This document shows, piece after piece, positions 35,601 to 48,089 of a DNA stretch of 64,000 nucleotides (the stretch's first letter is position 1; every line of letters begins with the position of its first letter). Source of the stretch: Nemopilema nomurai (Eukaryota; Cnidaria; Scyphozoa; Rhizostomeae; Rhizostomatidae); contig ML133427.1 of NCBI GenBank assembly GCA_003864495.1, positions 1,507,247 through 1,571,246 on the forward strand. Reading direction: 5' to 3'. Both the position numbers and the translations under genes were made by a program. The notes beneath the pieces were generated by a model. It did not search any database and had not been told where the DNA came from. It saw only the letters and a program-made list of their open reading frames with translations.

Positions 35601-38600
35601 TGGAAATAACTTTTGGAAAATACAATTAACAATTCAGTGCTGGGGAAAATTAAAAGCCTTAGTTTTGAAGATAATATTTACCTATGTTAAGGTAAGAGCC
35701 ATTAATATTTCAACGAAAACTTCTTCTTGCGACAGATCAACTGATTTTATCACGAAGAATAATGCTTTTATGCAATCTAGTATCATCTGCTAGCATCGCT
35801 TCGAAAAGCTTCGTCGGCGTCAAAATCAACGTTCAACTTAAAAAAATGAATGAATGAATGTTTTTTGCTCTTGGAGCGACAAGCTGGTGCAAAGATGAAC
35901 AACTCCCTTAGCTCTGCTTTAACCACTTGTAACCATTTAAGGACAAGTGGTTCCGATTATGTTCACAGATACTGTTGGTTCTAATCAGGAAAAGTTGACA
36001 AGTCATACTCTACTTCAAAAGGAATCGTGAATCTCTATAAAACAACGACAAATTGTGGTAGTATACTCCCAATGTGGTGGAATACTCCCAGTGGGTTTAT
36101 GATGTCATTGGAAACTTGAAAAACCACAACTAAAAAGGCGGACGTTAATACAGAAGCTCATACAAGGAAGCTTATTTGTCATGCTTCTGTCGGCTTAATC
36201 TCCAAATATTACCCTAAACAGGAAATGCTCGACCTAAAACCATCTTCCTTTACACAACTGAGTTTAGAAAGTAACTTCCCATCACCCTGAAGGATGCAAT
36301 CTGAACAAATCCTCATCTGTCTTCGTCTGTTTTTGTTTTCCCCAACTTTGTATACGATGTGGCACACAAAGGCTTTTAAACTCTATAGAAACCTGACTTC
36401 AATCAAACTTCTTAATGGAAAACTCAACGGAAACTTTGGTAAAAATTTCCCGTCCTGATCAAGCTCAGTTGTTCTTCGGCGAAACGTTTATGTACCGGCA
36501 GGGCTTTAAGCTATTGACGAAATCGCTTAAAACAGTGGCCTAATATGGCGGCAATCACTATTTACAAAAAATAACATCACCGCAGACATCAACTTAAACT
36601 GGAAACACAAATTCAGTGTTCACGTGACTTAGCCACTACGAATTATGAAGGCTATCAATAATGCAGAATTTTCAGGCCTAGGCAAATTCTCTCCAATATT
36701 GAGACAATCTCCTCAACCTAATGGCATCTTGGGATTAGTAGTCGGGCTCCTCGAAACCCTGTCCCTATGACAAGGTCATAGTTAACTACGTGCTGTAGCG
36801 GAGATTTTTCCAAAAACACGGATTACCAGTGCTAAGATGGCAGCTTTTCAACTAAATGGATTTTAGTTGAATAATCAAATCAGTTATTGGACTTGATGTC
36901 AAAACCACGCACTTGCGGATATAATATAATTGACTATTCTACATCTTATTGTCATCAAGTCCGCTGTATCTTCTAAGGCGGCTTGCAAATCGCATGCTAA
37001 TGATTGGATGCTTAAAACTGGTGTAAATTGGACAACAGCGATTTTAATGTTCATTAAACATGGTGGTGTTGATCACTGGCAAAAGTTTTGGTAGAATGCT
37101 AGTCAATAATAAAAACATTGTACCTTCTAAGATTGACACCCTAATTATGAAAATGTTTGACATTTCTTATAGGTACGGAGAGAAAAATTATTATATTGAA
37201 ACATCTCAACCAAAGGCACTTCTTTCAACTAACTTGTTTACCATTGAAAAGCTTGACGAAATTTTGAAATCATAATGCTTTAAACTTAAAAATATTCATA
37301 AACGTATTTCTTAAGATGGCTTTTTCTCCTGTTGGTCTTCAATCTCCAGTTTCTGTGTCTTGCATAAACAACATGTGCGGGTCAGTATCAAGCAATCATG
37401 TATTGTTTTGAAGCAAAAGGATGTTGTTTTGCATTATCAGTTATCATTATCAGTTAGCGCTAGGCCTTATCTTTGTAGACACCTAAACCCTTGTGTACAA
37501 CCAATTCTCTTCTATTAAATTTCAGATGGTGCCTTCAATAATGCTTGCAACACGAGCAGATGACTCACTATTTGTTTTAGCATTTTAATGACTGGATCCC
37601 CACCCTGTCTTCCAATCTGATTTAAACCCATAAACTTGCAGTTGTGAGTTGATTCTGTTACTACCAACTTTTTCACTAGCTGACTGAAACATGAAACAAT
37701 CTTTCACAAATGTCAACTCCATACTGCTTTGAATCTTGGTCAGGATTTCTTAAAACCTGGCTTTCAGCCCCTCCAAAGAATACTTTATGCATCTACCAAA
37801 AGGTCAGTAAATAGGCTTCTACCCTTGACCCACTATTGAAATTTTAGTAGTATCACATGCTCTCTTTGTCTGAACAAAAAAGTCATTATGTGGGCAATTC
37901 ATCAATATTTCAATATCTTCTATTGGTCATGTACAATGCCTGACAAAATTGTTGGCACATTTACAACAATTCTTTGACTCACATTCATTTGTCTCACTTT
38001 TTCTCCAGATTAACTGGATGCTATACTTTGTTACCAACATTGTTTTCAGGGGGAGGATATAAATTAACAGCTTGAGGCGTGTCAAAGAAATGAAAAATGG
38101 GAAAACGAGAGAAAATACTGAGGTGTTCCAAGGACTTTTGGCAGAATTCAATATCCAATAGTTTACCCTTCTTGTCTCGTGAATTTGGATCTCCTTCCAT
38201 CTCCAAAATAGCAAGGACAATTTCAACATTATTTCCAAGAGCTGCATGATGAAGTATTGTAAACCTGTAATAAATAATCAAAATTTAACATATCAAATAC
38301 CAAAAGGTGTTTAGCACCAGACCAAACTTAGGGCACTGATACTGTATCATTCCAGTATAATCAGGTTTGCTGCACTCAAGAACTCACCAAAAAACATCTC
38401 CAAAGCAGAACAGAGGCAAAAAAATACACAGAGAATGAGTTTGGCAGAAAAGGTAAGAAATAAAGGTGATCATACATGAATGACATTAAATACCAGGTAC
38501 CCTAATTTTAACAGTGAAGAGACATCTTGGGTACCAAATGTTTGTTATTACCATCACAATTGTTATAATCGTTACCATCAAAATCATTTTAATAATTTTA

Positions 38601-40229
38601 CCACCTTTGCTTACAATTGTAAAGAAGTATTTAGGGTACATACCCATCAACATCAGGAACATTTATGTGTAATTTTTTGCTCACTGATTTCTCTAAAAAA
38701 AAATTAGCAAATAAAATTATATATGAAAATTGAGGCAAATTACTGTGTGAAAAATTTACACTGGTGTGAAAATTCAACCAATGATTAATTCAAAACCAAT
38801 GCGCGCAGAAATCAGCCACCTGCTGGTCTCAATTCACCATTTGTTTCATAAACCACAACTCAATTTCGAACCAAAAACCACAATAGAATAAAAAACCATA
38901 AAAATCAATGTGGGTGTAATTGTGGGCTGAACTAATGACAAGAAGTGATTATCACATTATCCAGAAATAGTTTCATATGAATAACTGCATTCCACAAAAA
39001 AAGAATTATAACAAATATAAGAAAGGTGAGAAACTCATAAACTTTTTCAGCAATAGGGAAAGCAATCTTTGGTGCATCAACTTCTTGTTTGGTGAGTTGA
39101 AATATTCTGGGATTGGGATTACCAAAGATTACATTTGCAAAAAATTAAATGAAGGGACAAGAAACACCTGAGGCGAAGCAAGTCCCTATCAGCCAAACTT
39201 TAAAGAAGTTCTCAATTGTTGAAAAAAATTTTTAAAAAACCACTCACTGTGTAGATAATTTTCCCTAATCTGTTGCCCAAATCAACTAGCAGTTAGCAGA
39301 ACATGACAAATTCAAAAATGTCTGGACAGCTATTAAAAATATAACAACTTCCTTGACAACTCTCTTGTGGCTGCATATACAAAAGACTACATTTACACCA
39401 ACATTGAAAAATAAAAAAATAAATGTGATAAAGTGAATCAATGGCACCACATTTGTGAATCATATGAGCTTGGTTGCAGGAAATATCATTCAGCTGAAAT
39501 TACCAATCCATTTCAAAAGAATTTATAAAAAGTAATTTGGTAAGACATTGCAAACAGCTACATGATCAGCTCTTAATTAACAAAAAGAATCTATTTTAAC
39601 AAGACTGCTCCTAAAGAAATGTTCAAACTTCTCACTTATAATCATGTGTTCAATCATAATCAGTGGTCATCACAATCATGAATCAATATTTGTGATATAT
39701 TGATTCCAAACTAAATGTTAATCCTTTAGAGACTGAACTAGCTATTTCGTAAAAGCAAATGTCTAGACGCCACATGCTACTTCAGTTTTGCCACACAAAG
39801 GGAAATAGATATTGACACCCTTGATTTGTATGTTAAATAAAGGAGAAATATATTGCACATTGGTTGACAAACTGAAATAAGTAATACTTATTAAAACTAA
39901 AACGCCGTATGAGTGATTTCGAAAGGGGCCGGCCGGTGAGACTTCATAACATGAGGTAATCTAGTGGTTGTGCTTCTGGAAACCCTTTGTTAATCATAAA
40001 ATGGGTTTTGTCTGCATTGCACAATAAAATGATAACAGTCTTTTATTGTACGTTCGGGTTTTCTGTGAGGCAAATTCGAATTAGATACAATTCACTAAGA
40101 GAATGACCAAATGCAAATGTTTTTATACTCACTCGTTTTTGGGTTTGATTTGAATTTGATTAAGACTTTTCTAACTATTGAGACATCCCCATTTTTGACA
40201 GCGTTTGAAAGCTCGCTGTCCTTCCCCAT
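17660..40229 (-). CDS. CASKIN: Caskin (ankyrin repeats, SH3, tandem SAM scaffold protein)
   Basis: Twenty-three exons, minus strand: 40229-40133, 38692-38644, 38264-38167, 34803-34658, 34332-34239, 33714-33593, 32928-32820, 32363-32255, 31562-31462, 28810-28757, 28059-27939, 27582-27535, 26363-26301, 25834-25509, 25020-24725, 24395-23929, 22663-22604, 22260-22208, 21672-21562, 20863-20762, 20485-20266, 19358-18747, 18015-17660. The product is about 1270 aa (vertebrate Caskins about 1200-1430). It starts MGKDSELSNAVKNGD, like vertebrate MGKEQELVQAVKAED. Six ankyrin repeats fill residues to about 270, then an SH3 (about 276-340, ending GYFPAKSV), a linker rich in Tyr motifs and prolines, SAM1 and SAM2 (about 805-945, with AGHRKKLL and KGHQKKLLLAVHKL) and a Pro-rich tail. 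Caskins are scaffolds near membranes and synapses; their tandem SAMs self-polymerise. The vertebrate CASK-binding EEIWVLR motif is absent. All phases agree except exon 5, which is short by two bases (see findings). The last exon either reads through to TAG at 17660-17662 or splices at a GTAAGT near 17712 to an unseen exon. Confidence 0.93.
19575..19775 (+). repeat. Dispersed repeat, copy A (in Caskin intron 21)
   Basis: About 190 bp starting near CTCTAGTGTTTTCGATCCGC and running to CACTTGTTCACAATT is similar, in the same orientation, to 56484-56672. The shared core contains GTTTGCATACTCTGAGGAGT followed about 25 bp later by AAGTATGC, an inverted repeat able to fold into a hairpin. Divergence is moderate, with small indels. 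It matches no gene or named family that I know. Confidence 0.7.
25240..25415. repeat. Degenerate purine-rich tandem repeat in Caskin intron 14
   Basis: Irregular repeats of roughly AGACAGAATGACAAA (variants of GACAGAAAGACAAA) run for about 175 bp. The low-complexity array explains the spurious phenylalanine/serine-rich frame on the opposite strand. Confidence 0.8.
29390..29808. repeat. 17-bp minisatellite in Caskin intron 9
   Basis: About 25 head-to-tail copies of the 17-bp unit GCCATTTTAGCAATAGA. The first and last copies are degenerate, and two near-perfect blocks of seven to nine units are separated by variant units (AGTAATAAA, AGGAATAGT). There are no spacers, so it is not a CRISPR-type array. 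Confidence 0.95.
36930..37062 (+). pseudogene. Possible relic of a tyrosine-recombinase (Crypton/DIRS-like) C-terminus
   Basis: In Caskin intron 3 a short plus-strand frame from 36954 reads IKSAVSSKAACK followed by WMLKTGVNW. This resembles the HxxRSA...SKA...ILKxxxW block at the end of tyrosine recombinases from eukaryotic YR transposons. There is a stop just upstream and no catalytic Arg or Tyr is visible. It was recognised by pattern only. Confidence 0.25.
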
Positions 40230-41797
40230 TGCTGACTATTCTATCTGGAAATATCATTTGCTGAAAGCTGCTTTCGTTGTTCATTTATGCCAACAAAGTC
40301 TTCATATGACCTTCCAGTACATGCTTGTTTCAAAAACATATCCACTGAGATTCTCGTATCATCGCACTGCCACAACTGTTAGCCACAACGTTATTGTTTT
40401 GACGATTTCTACAGTGATTCGGCAAGAAAGAATTGGAAGAATTTTAATGTTCAACCATGCTCCAACTAACAGAAACACGAAAGGATTCACCCCGAGATGA
40501 TACTAGGAAATCCTTTAATGCAACCTTGTGCAGGTTTAAAGATTCGTTGCAACGATTTAATACTCGCTAATCAAATTCAGAGGTGATCATTGCAAGTGTT
40601 ATATAAATCAAGAATATGCAATTGTAATATGATAAACTTCGAGACGAAAGTGTGAAATATGCAGTTAGATTTCCTCAGGAATTTGACAGCTCGCGTGAGC
40701 TACTGTGCGGCCTAAAAACAAAACGGGCATCTCTCGGAAATAATGCGATAGATTATCACAACCATAGAATGAGTTTCCTGTTTAATATGCACCGTCTCGT
40801 ATTTTAATGGAAAGATTTAGTATTTACCTTGAACTGCAACTTTTATCGGAAAAAGTTCACCCTTGGAGATTGCACGGACAGTTCGACTTGCTTCCTCCAC
40901 CCACTCATCAAATTCAAAGCGACGTTGAAAATGTAACACCGCAAAGGGTGATTGCAAATTCCTTTTTATCTTCACTTAGGGTGATAGATTATTTTAATTT
41001 TTATTCCAAATAAAGCTTTTCTTCAATGTCTGGCATAAAATGGCAAACAATTTCCAGGTTTGCTTGCTTCTGTGAGTTGACTTTCAGATCTCGGCAGAGT
41101 TTGATCCTTCTCTCCTGTGCAGTTACCGAAACGGTCGGAGTCTGAGAAACTGACCGGGAAGTTTTGTAAATTATTGGACAAAACATTCAAAACATTGGAT
41201 CTTCGTTGAGGGTAGAAGAAAGGATTCCCTGTTATAACATATTCCTAATCTTAACGCTTAAGTGCAATAACCACAGCAACGATAGAATATCACTAGCCAT
41301 TTTTTTTAAATCCTTGTGTGGGATATGTTGCATTGCAGGAGGTCTGACTGTTTTGGTAAAGGAGCACATTGAAAAAGTTTTATCTTTAAATGAATATTTC
41401 CAATTGTTTCTACTTTACCATTTAGGCTGATCGAAAGATCATATGTGTACTGCAAGGGTATCAGTCCTTGTCAAACTTACAGGTAGATGAGAAGAATATG
41501 TCAACAGATGCAGCTACATGTGAAACCTTTAATTAAAATCGTTTTAAAATCTCACGATTTCTAAAGGCTTTCTAAAAATTGTAGTTCCCCTGTAAATGTT
41601 TCTTAATTTAAGCAATGTAGAGAAGAAGCTTTGCAAATTTCGCATCTTGAAAGTGGTAGGTTCATATTAATGATTGACGTTCTTAGGTATTAATAAAACA
41701 TGATTAATTATACTGTGATGAAAACATCTCGGGATGTTATTTTCAGGACTTTCGAGGAGACAATTTGCCAGAATAATTATGATATTCTTCGATCTTC

Positions 41798-42033
41798 GTG
41801 GACCTAATGACAAAAGTCTGTTCTTATGGAACTCCACCTTTTAACGAGATATTTTCAGGGGATCCTCTTGAAGAGGGTGGACTTAATGACAAAAGTCTGT
41901 TCTTAGGGAACTCCACCTTTTAACGAGATATTTTCAGGGGCTCCTCTTGAAGAGGGTGGACTTAATGACAAAAGTCTGTTCTTAGGGAACTCCACCTTTT
42001 AACGAGATATTTTCAGGGGCTCCTCTTATAGAG
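41798..42033. repeat. 79-bp unit tandem triplication
   Basis: Three consecutive 79-bp units begin GTGGACYTAATGACAAAAG at 41798, 41877 and 41956. Each contains AACTCCACCTTTTAACGAGA and an AGGGGxTCCTCTTGAAGAGG end. Units 2 and 3 are almost identical and unit 1 has a few changes. The unit end GATCCTCTTGAAGAGG is partly palindromic. Confidence 0.95.
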
Positions 42034-43680
42034 GCCACAATCAAACTTAAAAGTGTCAAAAGTACTCTTAGGGTTGTTAATGCTCTAAAATTGGCGCGTG
42101 CGTAGCAGTAAGGTTCTCAGAGGAAATTTCTTAGTAGCCTCGCCCTTCCACACATTTCCATTTGAAGCCAACCACGGTCAGATTAAATTTTATGAAATAG
42201 TAGTGAAAAGTCGAGGTTAGTTTTTCAGATCCTAAACAAGGAAATTTTCCCACTCGAGAAAAAATAAAATAAATTAAGGCTTTTAGTTCAATTTATGAGG
42301 TCGTCTGATAAAATAACTGGGAGGATAAAATTATTATAGTGATATTTTTCTTCTTTAGAGAGTCTACAAGCTGAGCAGGAAAATGACAGGCAGAAAATGC
42401 GAACATAGATGGCTTACCTCTTTTGGAAAGATTGGATGTTGATAATGCCAAACACGATGGGTGCTGGCACTAATCATTAATCATTAATCACTAATCACTG
42501 CATATTGATAGTTTACAAACAACGTGTAACTTTGACTTTGATGTCTGAAATACCTTCGACGATTGCAGCTATAAACGGATGTGTTTCTTGGTGCGAACTA
42601 GTGCTGCAATAATATGGTCGTTGCCGCAATGATCATAGCAATGAGGACTGAAGTTCGTTGGTTGAATCTAAATTTGTTGCTGGATGTTGTTGTTGTTCCT
42701 GTGGGCGGTCAGAAAAGCAGAAAAGGCAAGTGTTTTGAGTGGTGATGAATGAACCGTCATGCAATATTGATAATATTGAGACACAATCTTTAATCCTGAC
42801 TGGCCTTCAAGAAACTTCAGGTTTTTGCTGGCGACTTGGACCGCAGATTGCCTGCGTAACCTTGAGTGATATTTTATTTGACGACTGCTCTGGTCGTTGA
42901 AGCTGCGAAGGAGCAAAACTCTTAGTGAAAATCAGTGAGCTCATTGGTGAAAATATAGTAGGCTCTATTTAAAACTCTCAACCGTTTTACAACTATTTCT
43001 GGTGTACCAATGGTAAGGCTCCGTTTGTTTCTGCTTGCAGCCATGACGAATCTGTTCCACGTGTCATCTTTTTTCTTGGCTGGGTTGCAGGCGAGTAAAA
43101 CAGCTCTTCCTCTACACTGGTAAGGTTGTAATTTGGCACGTGACACCATACCATTCATCGTGGTAGTAGTAAATCAGGTAACCAATCATTGTATCTTTGG
43201 TCACGTGCTTTTTATACAAGTTGCTAGTCGCTGCGTTCTAATGGGAGTTGTGTTAACAATATATGTGCCAAGACTAAAGACAAGACCTTGAAAAAGAACG
43301 AACGATTATCTAAAAAGAGATTATGTCTGAATAAAATCACCAGTGTAGGGCAACGAAAACTCTGGTAAATCAAACATGTTAGGGAAAAGACAAGGAAAGG
43401 CTATAAAGAGCCTCGGGTCGAAAATTACATGTTTGAAAGGAAGAAGTGATGCTCATCGAAAAGCACTGGCCCCAGGCAAGGTGAACCTAAATAGGGAGTG
43501 TAGCGATGATCCAAAGAATGGAAGATAATGGAGATACCGTGAAATGAAGAACTCGAGAAAGCTAAAGCACGGGTATGTAGAAACGTTTTGAAATGGGTTT
43601 CTACCGACTGCGTTGCTCAACCTCTATGGACGATCCGAGCCATAGTTGTCTTATCTAACGTGCAGAGAACAACGGAGCCA

Positions 43681-43714
43681 GGCCGAGAGAAAGAGAAAGA
43701 GAAAGAGAAAGGGA

Positions 43715-43761
<47 letters not shown>
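43681..43761. repeat. GAAA/GA microsatellite
   Basis: A run of GAGAAA units grades into about 20 pure GA dinucleotides ending before GCTGCATG. The translated Lys-Glu/Arg-Glu stretch here is an artefact of the repeat. Confidence 0.95.
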
Positions 43762-43763
<2 letters not shown>

Positions 43764-45850
43764 GCATGTTATATTCTGTAGCTCTGTTTCTGATTGACTT
43801 ATCTGAACTGTACAAAAAATAAATTTGCTGATGAGGGACTAGAGAGGATGATGAAATGATGATGTAACGAGGATGGAAAAGTCTAGACTGAGGAGCGAGA
43901 AAAGGTGTGTCAGCATGACATCGTGGGACAATGGAAAGTAGACAAACGAATCACTACAGATATTGAGGGAGAAGCTTTTGCAGAATTACCAAATGGACAG
44001 CTTTGGGAGATTCATTTGCTATAAACAAAGAAAACCCGATATAGAGAATGAGCAAGATTGTAAACATTGTAGCAAAATAAAGCATCTTCCCCTAACTTTA
44101 TGGCTGCTTCTTCGTGGATAAAAAAATGGAGCTCCAAAATATGCCAGAGGCTGAAAACGAGGGAGGGGTTTCGAAGAGTGTCCAAGATCCCATCTTTGAA
44201 GTGGCGAGGGTTTTCGAATTTTGCCTTGTTAATTCTAAATTCATTCGTTCAAGTCTAACCAAAGGCATCTAATCTAATTCAAAATGCCGTTCTGATAGCA
44301 CTTCAACCCGGGCAAGCGTGAACGAAGAGCAGAAGTACTCAGAATGTTCCCTCTGACACTGTAGCACTGTATGCTAAAAGTATTTGGTGAGTATGACGAG
44401 TGTTTGAAGTTTATTACTGGGACTTAACACTGCACAAACCTTAAGCACATATTCCAATTTACAGATGTAAGCCTTGAACACATATTTAGAAATCCACAGT
44501 GTTTAAGTGCTTACAAAGTTGGCAGGATCTAAAAAAATGTTTGTTCCGAGACATGCTTAATCCAGGTCATTGAAAGTTATAGCACCATTGTATGAGACAT
44601 TAACATCTTTTGCAACAACCTTCTATGAAAGTTTATGAGAGGTACCTAAAACCCATCTCGTTTAAGGGCATATTGATTAAGCTAGCTACAGTAATTGCGA
44701 TGTTAAAATAAAAATCGATCATAATTAGTTTTCTTACAATGGCATCCGTGTACATTAAGCCATTCTCAAACAAACTGATTTCCAGATCCCTAGCAAACAG
44801 AGGCGTAAATATTGGGGGGTGTGTAAGGATTGATCTAATAAATACTCGTGAATTGATCTAATAATACACGATTTTTCTTTTATAAGAAACCTAGCTTGGG
44901 TCCTTATACTAAAAGCTTCTTAATTTTTCACTAGTTTCTAGTAGTAAAAGTTTCTTATTTTTAGATGAACATCAAATTTTGCGCCTTTCCCTTGTTAATT
45001 GTATTAAAGTTTATAACACAACAGTAAGATTTGATATTGTATCTCTTGTTCAGTATTCTTATAGAAACAGGGGTACTTTTAATCGAGACACCCGGTATAG
45101 TTTGCTTAAATTCTTGTATTCTTTTCGTATTGTTACAAAGATACCCGGTATGTATTATTTTCCGGCTCAGAAAGTCAGCCTTATTTTTTGGAGTTTCTTA
45201 GAAATATTGATTTATTTTTAAAAGTTCCTTAAATTTTTGGGGCTCATAATAAAAGAAACGTGTAAACACTGATTGACATATGAAAAGCAAGGCATTGACT
45301 TATGTGGTTCAAAGATCAATACAAGAACTGAACAAAAATACGTAAAAATATCAGAAAATTACGAATACCACAAATTTCATAATGGTTTTAAAATATGGAA
45401 GGAACACCGCGAAGGCTTCTTCCAAAACAGATCTCATAACATTTTAATCGGGCGGTGGCGAAAATGTCGGGCAAAATATTATGTACACCCCCCCCCCCCA
45501 AAGAAAAATGCTAATTACTCCCCTGCTAGCAAAACTATTTTAAGTCTGGGGCTCAGGCTACTCTCACGAAACAACTTTCATGTTTATCGTGACTTTCCAC
45601 TGTCTATGTTCTATTTCCTAGTTGTATCTAATGAGAATTCTAAACACTTCCTGACACAAGTTCCTGCTAAAGAACGATGCATTCTCCCTAAAAGGAAACC
45701 AAGCAAGAAACACCGACTGACATGTGACCTTCTTACATGACCTTTGAATGTTGTTGCGGTTGCCCTTTTGTCCCTTGGCCTAAGATAGATCGAGACGTGC
45801 TCGACCCAGCGAAGAAACGAAACACTTTCTCAGGTTTGCAAGTAACAAAA

Positions 45851-46342
45851 ATGGCTGAGGATTCCGGCAAACCGCGATTCATCCTTCTGCCTGTCGATGG
45901 ATCTGGTCACAGCAACCGAGCTTTCGACTGGTATTTAAAGCAAATGTACAAGGAGGGAGACCATATCGGGATTTTGAATATAGTCGAGCCTCCAAAAGTC
46001 CCTGCTTCGTTCATGGTGATGGGACCGCTGGTGACGCCAGATGAATGGCACAAGCAGCTTCACGAGAACGTCGAGAAGTCGAAGAAAATTGCGGAAGAAT
46101 ATAAAAAGATGTGTGACAAAGCTGGTGTTAAATGTTCTGTGCTGGTGGAAGGGACAGAGGACAATCCAGGCGAGAAGATTTGCCAAGTTGTCAAAGAAAA
46201 AAAGGCCGATGGTGTTGTGATGGGCTCCCGAGGAATGAATCTCCTTCGCCGGACTTTCCTCGGCAGTGTCAGTTCGTATGTTATAAACCATGCCCGGGTC
46301 CCTGTCGTAGTCACCCCACCGACTGGCGAAGAAGGGTCTTAG
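45851..46342 (+). CDS. Universal stress protein domain protein (UspA family)
   Basis: A single uninterrupted frame encodes 163 aa starting MAEDSGKPRFILLPVDGSGH. The ATG at 45851 has a good context (ACAAAAATGG). The frame extends 38 codons upstream, but that part has no family similarity. Beta1 with the ILLPVDGS motif opens the fold. The ATP-binding signature G-x2-G-x9-G-S is present near the end as GSRG...LGSVS, followed by the VPVVV strand. ATP-binding USPs act as soluble stress-related dimers; the role in animals is poorly defined. The gene is intronless among intron-rich neighbours, with AATAAA at 46576-46581. USP genes are known in cnidarians and plants but absent from vertebrates. Confidence 0.92.
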   Translation: MAEDSGKPRFILLPVDGSGHSNRAFDWYLKQMYKEGDHIGILNIVEPPKVPASFMVMGPLVTPDEWHKQLHENVEKSKKIAEEYKKMCDKAGVKCSVLVEGTEDNPGEKICQVVKEKKADGVVMGSRGMNLLRRTFLGSVSSYVINHARVPVVVTPPTGEEGS

Positions 46343-46575
46343 CCATGACAACGTGGACAAACGAAACTAGACCTAGCTTATAATCACATTAAATGACTAT
46401 ATAGTGATGTAGACAAGAATGGTAGACATCTTCGTGATGTTTTACTCTATTTTAGAAGATCCATTGAAAATGAAAAGATGTTTGAAGGCTGTTTATTGTG
46501 GATTTTTTGTTGAATCTTTAATCAAAGAATCACAAAAATGGTTGTCAACTATTTGCAATTTTAAGTCTTAGAACG

Positions 46576-46581
46576 AATAAA
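46576..46581 (+). terminator. Poly(A) signal for the USP gene
   Basis: AATAAA lies about 230 nt downstream of the USP stop codon, on the coding strand. Confidence 0.55.
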
Positions 46582-48089
46582 AACTTGCAATCAGTGTTTA
46601 GAAACAACATGATTAGCAAAATTCTGATTTGCGAAATTCTTAGCAAAATCAAGCTAAATTCTGATTTTCAAAATTTTTTCACAAAATAAAATACAATCAC
46701 AGTCATATTTGCAGTACCTGGGTGTTATTTCAGTTTAGTACCCAGGCTTTTCCGGTAAAGAGGATCTTATGTAAATTGAAAGTGGGCTTTAAAACCATTT
46801 TCAAGGCAAACAAATTTGAGCTTCAATTAATTGAATAATATTTTTCTAAATGATCCAGTGACTTTTGTGGTTGAAAAATAACACCAAATGAAGAAAGTAA
46901 CCCATTTCGTAACAGCCACAGGCACATAAGAAAATTGCCAATATATAATGGAAAATACTACAACTCTTGCTTTTAGGATACAGCTTTAGGAAGGACTGCA
47001 AGTCTCTTAACTCTGCATCTTGTCTCCCTGGAAAAATTTCCTGGCTCCAAGTTTATTACAAGGAAAATCTTGTATTTGGCTTATTGTCGGAAAAATCAGG
47101 CCAAAACTGAAATTTTGAAAAATCCTGAATCCACAGCCATTTTGCCTACCTATACTCTATTGCCAAATGATACCTCTACTCTAAAGGTTACCCAGTAAAC
47201 TCCTACTTATGAGCTTCACAATGTACAGCATTTTGCACCAAAATATTGGCGAACAGTGTTATCTTTCTTTATCAAGCTGAACAAGTTAATTTCTATCCAG
47301 CAGGAAAACCTGCTCCAGTCAAAGTAAACATTCTGCTTCATTCATTGTTGAGACCAAAATGCCAAAAATAATACTAGCAAGATTATAAAGAACGAAAAGA
47401 CTATACAGGCCAACCAGAGAGTGATGAAACATTAAAAAAAAAAACAAAACACAAACTCATCATTTTCAGCCAAAACATGACAAAAGCATAGCATTACTCT
47501 TTTCTTGTAAAAATGAAAGCATTTACGGGGGCGTTTAAAACAAAAGGATCCAGACAAAAATATGAAGCTTTTCGCAAATTTTCAAGCCGTTTTAATATAA
47601 ATAGCAGGAAAAAGAAATTGTATGATGAAACAAAGTCTATAAAACATTTAGCAACAGAGACAACAATTAGCAAATGAAATCACAATATCAACCCTCTAAG
47701 CTCCCACAAAATTTGTTATTTCAAACTACCTAAAATAAACAATAACAACTCAAGAAAAAGGGCCTTCCCTGTTTAGGAGTCAATATTTATCAACTCCTGG
47801 TGGGTTCTGTGAATGTTATTTAAATCAAATGAGGGAATTTACAGAGTCTAGTGATAACACAATATATAAATTGGAATCAATACGCCTTTGTTATTTACGA
47901 GAGCATCAAAAACATAGCTTCTTTGTAGTTGATAAACAAAAGTTCCAAACCAAGCTGCAAGATTGAAGGTCTCTTACCAAAGGACTTCAAAAAGTTATCT
48001 CTCTCAAACCTGTGGGAAAACAGACCAAATTAAATTCCTAGCAACTTCAACAAAAACCTTGCAAATAATTGAAAGAGGGAAAACATATA

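Larger units (their letters stand above)
40230..45850. other. Intergenic region between Caskin (5' end) and the USP gene
   Basis: About 5.6 kb separate the divergent Caskin and USP starts and must hold both promoters. The recognisable contents are the 79-bp tandem triplication, the GA-rich microsatellite and a C10-type tract near 45489. Short frames at 42668-43158 (minus) and 44979-45740 (plus) match nothing I know and lack supporting splice signals. Confidence 0.6.

Noticed and set aside
37060..37275. 71-codon plus-strand frame in Caskin intron 3
   Set aside because: Start overlaps the end of the putative recombinase relic in another frame; no recognisable domain.
40111..40500. 129-codon plus-strand frame
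   Set aside because: It lies opposite Caskin exon 1, whose minus-strand coding is supported by homology and splice phase.
42668..43158. Two adjacent minus-strand frames of 82 and 78 codons upstream of Caskin
   Set aside because: No family, no clear signal peptide and no convincing splice to Caskin exon 1, whose start codon is already accounted for.
43588..43797. Plus-strand frame rich in Lys-Glu and Arg-Glu
   Set aside because: The composition is produced entirely by the GA microsatellite.
45273..45740. 155-codon plus-strand frame just upstream of USP
   Set aside because: No motif or family recognised; contains a poly-proline run from a C tract and ends where the USP frame opens.
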